Shown here: piece after piece, positions 60,339-64,000 of the stretch | Layout of the letters: each line of letters begins with the position of its first letter | How positions within the stretch are numbered: the stretch's first letter is position 1 | Program-made: the position numbers and the translations under genes | Origin: Melieria omissa | Taxonomy: Eukaryota; Arthropoda; Insecta; Diptera; Ulidiidae | DNA length: 64,000 nucleotides | Direction: 5' to 3' | Assembly: GCA_963971225.1 (NCBI GenBank) | Contig: OZ020267.1 | Span: 154,619,920 to 154,683,919, forward strand | The notes under the pieces: model-generated | The model's database searches: none | Told to the model about the DNA's origin: nothing | Seen by the model: only the letters and a program-made list of their open reading frames with translations

Positions 60339-63300
60339 TCTGCAACGAATATTTCGAGAGCAAATTCCACCAACAATTTTCTGTAGCTGACTGCTGAGCG
60401 CTATGAGTTTTCGCATAACTCAGCTCGCATGTGGCTAATTACAGTGGCATGAAATTGATTTCCTCTTCTTGTTCTGCAGACGCCGACCACAAAAACAAGC
60501 AGCCGAGGAAATTACACAGTCGAAATAGCGAAACCGTTCACATGAATGTTGAAGTTGAGCGGTTCGGCAGTGCGCGGTAACATTGTCTGGCGGCACAGAA
60601 TTGTAAAGAAGAATTTAAGGATTTAAATTCCGCTTTGCTGCACGATGTGCCTATTTATATAATGCGCTCTGAATTTCTGATCGATACCTTGAAAATGTAG
60701 GCAACAGTTAGGGCAGGAAATAGCTCCGCTTATATGCGCCCAAATGTGAATGTGTATGTGAGTGTGTGTGTGTGTGTGCATGGTTTCGTGCACGAAAGAA
60801 GGGGGTTGTGGCGGCGTCGGCGGCAGTGGAACTAATCTAATTCTCAACATTAATAACATTTAGACACGCAAATCATAAATAATCCAATGCTGTTATGACC
60901 GCAAATATGTGCGCCGGCGGCAGTAGACGGCAGACCGAAAGGAGGAGGGGCACCTATGAGTGTGTGCTCACACACACCTGTGCACATAAATTAAAAAAAA
61001 ACCAAAAAAAATTAAATAAAGCTGTGCCGCAGTGCACGGCGCAGTCGTTTTGGTGATTCGGTGTGGGTGAGTTGGAGCGGCAAGTGGGTGGGGTCGCTGC
61101 TGGTTGCGTTAGTTCTGCTTTCGACGAGAATCTCTAACTCAGTTCTAAGGCAAAAGCATAATTTGAGGTATAAGACAGAAAATTACGGTTGTTTTGAATT
61201 ATGTATTTTGGAAATTGATAAGTTCCAAGTTCGATTGTTCCATAATAATGAAATTCAAAACGACACATTTCCAATATTGAAATTCTTTATTTGCCTAACT
61301 CTACACGAGAACAATGCAACATGCTTGCTGCATCGCTAACTAATCGAATACGTTTGAAACACCTAACAACAAATCATAGATGGCCCGAACTGACTTGTTC
61401 CGACTCTGCATCACAACGAACGTAATTACGCCTCTTTTTTAAGCGTTTTAATGAAGTTATTTTCGCCGTACAAAAGTTGAAAAAATTTTGAAAAACCCAA
61501 AATTTTTCACCATAAAAAGTTTTTTATTCACCTTGTGTCCTTCGTTCAGATTCTAAACTCTATTAAGAAACAAAACCTTTTTGAAGCACGAGTACACACA
61601 CTCACACACACACCTTTGAGACAGCGTTTGAATTTATTTTTGCGTTACGTATACGCAACGTGGCACCACATCGTCGCATAATGAAGTGCACTCTCCTTTG
61701 CCAGGCGCTGCTTGTTCTCGCCTTTGTTCCTGGCGCTCGTATATGGAACTTTATGTTTTATGCTGCACTCGGGTAATAAAACATGTAGTCCACAGACTCG
61801 CACTCACTCACACACGCACACTTCCAACTGTTTTTGCAACACCGACCGACACTGCAGCCGTAAGTCGCTGAGAAGGTGTGGCGAAAAACTTGCCTACTAG
61901 CCGTGAAAAAATGGCCGCAGCTGAAATTTGGCCGAGTGCATGTGCAGCCGCAGCAGCCTGACGAGCCGGCAGCCGAATCTATAATTCATTGCATTGAAGT
62001 CATTAAATCACGCCGCACTTAGGGGGACATGCGACAGTGGCCGTTTTTTACGTTTCCCGCTGCTTCGGCACCCGCGCTCCCGGGCGGCACTTTCATTAAC
62101 ATAAACTCAATTCGCCCGAGTCATAAAGGCTCCGGATGCGCGTGTTGGCTGCGGCTGTACTCGGTGACATTCGGGAAGCCTGACCTGACCTGCACGTCAA
62201 CTGTGTCCGGTGCTGTCGAATGCCCTCAATTTTTATAGACTGCAGTTGGCGTAAATTCTCAACGAGTGCGCTGTCGCTTTGTTTTGGCGAGCGTTGTTCC
62301 TGCTGTCGTTCTTTCGAAATGTTCGCCACTGCTTAGCATCCAAATTGCTTCCTGACTCATGAAAGTTTCTTGCTACATTGAAGTGAAAATCATAAAAAGT
62401 ATGAATTATAATTATGCGAAATATTTCTCGTTGCCTGCATAAGAACATTTGCCTGAGGGCTGTTGCGATAAGGTGACCAGGTCTTGAAAATTGAATAAGT
62501 ATACCGATTTGCAAAAATTTAATTTGATTTTGGAACGTAGGTGGGGTTCGTTCCATTGGCAGTTCTTCAGTGACTGCACTCAATCGGACAATCGGTGCTC
62601 AACACCAAAGTCCAAAGTGCTCTGCAGCTAAGCGGGTCACCCAACAGCTGAAGCGCCTTAAGCGCCTTAAGCAAATTATCACATACCCTGGCAGCTTGTT
62701 AGGACGTAAAAGCACGACCGGCATTGCACATGGACAGCAGCGCGGACGCCGCCAATGGCCACTAAACATTGGCCAGCGGTGACAAAAACACAGCACAACA
62801 GCTCGACCGAAGAGTTGCCTCGCCAAAGCCTCACAGCCGGCCAGACTCATTAAATCATAATTTCCAACTGACCCACGGCAAGCGAAATCGCAAGGAAAGC
62901 AACGAAACTATGGCAATGCAAATGAGCAGGGAAATGTGAGCGGATAGGTAACCAAAGAAGCATAAGAAGAAATGGAATAAGAGGGCAAAAAGGAAAGGAA
63001 ATCACTGCGACGCTCGGACAAAGGATACACTTTGCTCAGGAAACGTCACCGATAAAGAGGATTTACGCAGTACTCGCTCACCTGTTATGACTGCCGGCTG
63101 GCGGGTGAGTGTGTGCGAGCGTGTGTGTGTCGAACAAATTCCACAATATATCAAAATGCAAAAAGAGGGGTTATTATGCAGAAACTGCTGCAGTAATAAT
63201 GCTTGAGAGCCCATAACGCTACAGCAGGCAGCGCCACTGCAACGCAGTGCAGTTAGAGGCAGTGGGGGTCGAAAGGCTGCGGGCTGAACAAGAACGCCAG

Positions 63301-64000
63301 CAGCACTAAGAAAGTTGCTGGAACAGTGGTGGCCCCAAGACAAGGGAAGCAAGGTGGAGGGGAGCGAGAACTTTAATTTTCTGCTCACACCTTGAGTCAT
63401 GGCCTTTCAAGCAAGCAGTGCCCTCTCCGTCCTGTGCCTGGTGCTGGTCACACCAGACTGCCCAGCCAAGTTTTCATGTTCTTTGCTGCAGTTTGAATGT
63501 TGTTGTTGTTGTTGTGGCACTCATTGGCTGCATAAAGCCACACAAAGTATTTCGATGCTGCAATTCCGTTTCGTTCTTACAGTTTGGCGTTTGGCTCTTG
63601 ATTTTTCTACAACACAGAAGCACCTACAATATTTACATTTACGCACACAAACGAACAGCCATGGCATCTGCGCTGCGACAAGAAACACAATTTAAATGCT
63701 GCAAGGACCGTCTAAGTGCCGACAACAGCGTTGTCGGGTCCTTGAACTTCGCACTGCTCGGTCGGCTCGGCTCTTTTTTGTTTGCCTTTTACTTTGCACA
63801 AATCCTGCTATTGGCATTTTCCTATTTGACGTCATGACTGATGGTGTCACAGCTGTCGCGCTTGACAGCAGCAAACAACTGCTGCTCGCTGTTGTTAGTG
63901 TTGCTGTCATTTGTTATTTAATAGCATTGCCATTATTTTTGAAGGTGAATTTCGTTGAAGAGAAATTGCGCCGGCAATTTAAATAATGAAACTCAGTCGT
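60339..64000. other. Host non-coding DNA, no recognised gene
   Basis: A TG run lies at 60760-60779 and CA runs near 61595-61612. AT-rich DNA at 61440-61560 shows no element structure. The 98- to 139-codon frames near the end (63399-63986) are overlapping low-complexity translations. Confidence 0.55.

Noticed and set aside
1..64000. Conserved fly microRNAs (let-7, bantam, miR-1, miR-7, miR-9, miR-10, miR-124, miR-184 seeds and bodies)
   Set aside because: No matching mature sequences were seen by eye on the plus strand. A covariance search could still find others.
1..64000. CRISPR array or bacterial-type defence system
   Set aside because: Repeats here are eukaryotic microsatellites, a satellite and transposon ends. 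No spaced identical repeats or cas-like frames are present.

Overview
The window looks like nuclear DNA from a higher dipteran, probably an acalyptrate fly such as a tephritid or a drosophilid with a large genome. This rests on the dense short (CA/TG)n and (CAA)n microsatellites, the ATACAT runs, and the company of Jockey/CR1-like and R1-like LINEs, a Ty3/gypsy-type LTR, mariner, piggyBac and TA- or TTAA-flanked miniature elements. Nothing bacterial or viral in layout is present: no operons, rRNA, complete tRNA gene or CRISPR array. Species assignment is inference; no host gene was recognised that could fix it.

No convincing host protein-coding exon was found in 64 kb. The many open frames of 60 to 300 codons are low-complexity translations of simple repeats and carry no domain I recognise. 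The window therefore reads as one very large intergenic region or intron, whose structured parts are mostly transposable elements of different ages.

Layout: 1-10224 is host non-coding DNA with microsatellites. 10225-11343 is a 5'-truncated LINE (minus strand) with an undamaged reverse transcriptase frame and a 7-bp target duplication. 11344-18678 is non-coding. 18679-21560 is a transposon cluster: a 570-bp MITE with perfect 24-bp ends, a decayed piggyBac transposase N-terminus, a 978-bp TTAA-flanked piggyBac-type element and a degenerate GGGTACCC repeat pair. 25081-25490 is a repeat built on TTTCGG. 26394-28160 holds a tRNA-like SINE facing tail-to-tail with a decayed R1-like LINE. 30690-31770 is an AT-rich satellite with alternating short and long periods. 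41377-41756 is a mariner deletion derivative. 47798-48079 is a second TTAA MITE. 55010-55085 and 58128-58215 are weaker tRNA-like remnants. 56724-58008 is a TA-flanked element with another TA-flanked element nested in it. 59904-60338 is a solo LTR with a TATA/initiator promoter and a 4-bp target duplication.

The most interesting signal not explained by transposons is a short motif, GCGTATGAG followed by YRA in the best copies. It occurs five times plus one partial copy, all on the plus strand, in otherwise unrelated non-coding DNA. Two further points deserve a second look: a MITE carrying a perfect DRE site and a triple CGATAG cluster (DREF/BEAF-type sites), and the LTR promoter. Periods and boundaries were read by eye; no alignment or database search was run.
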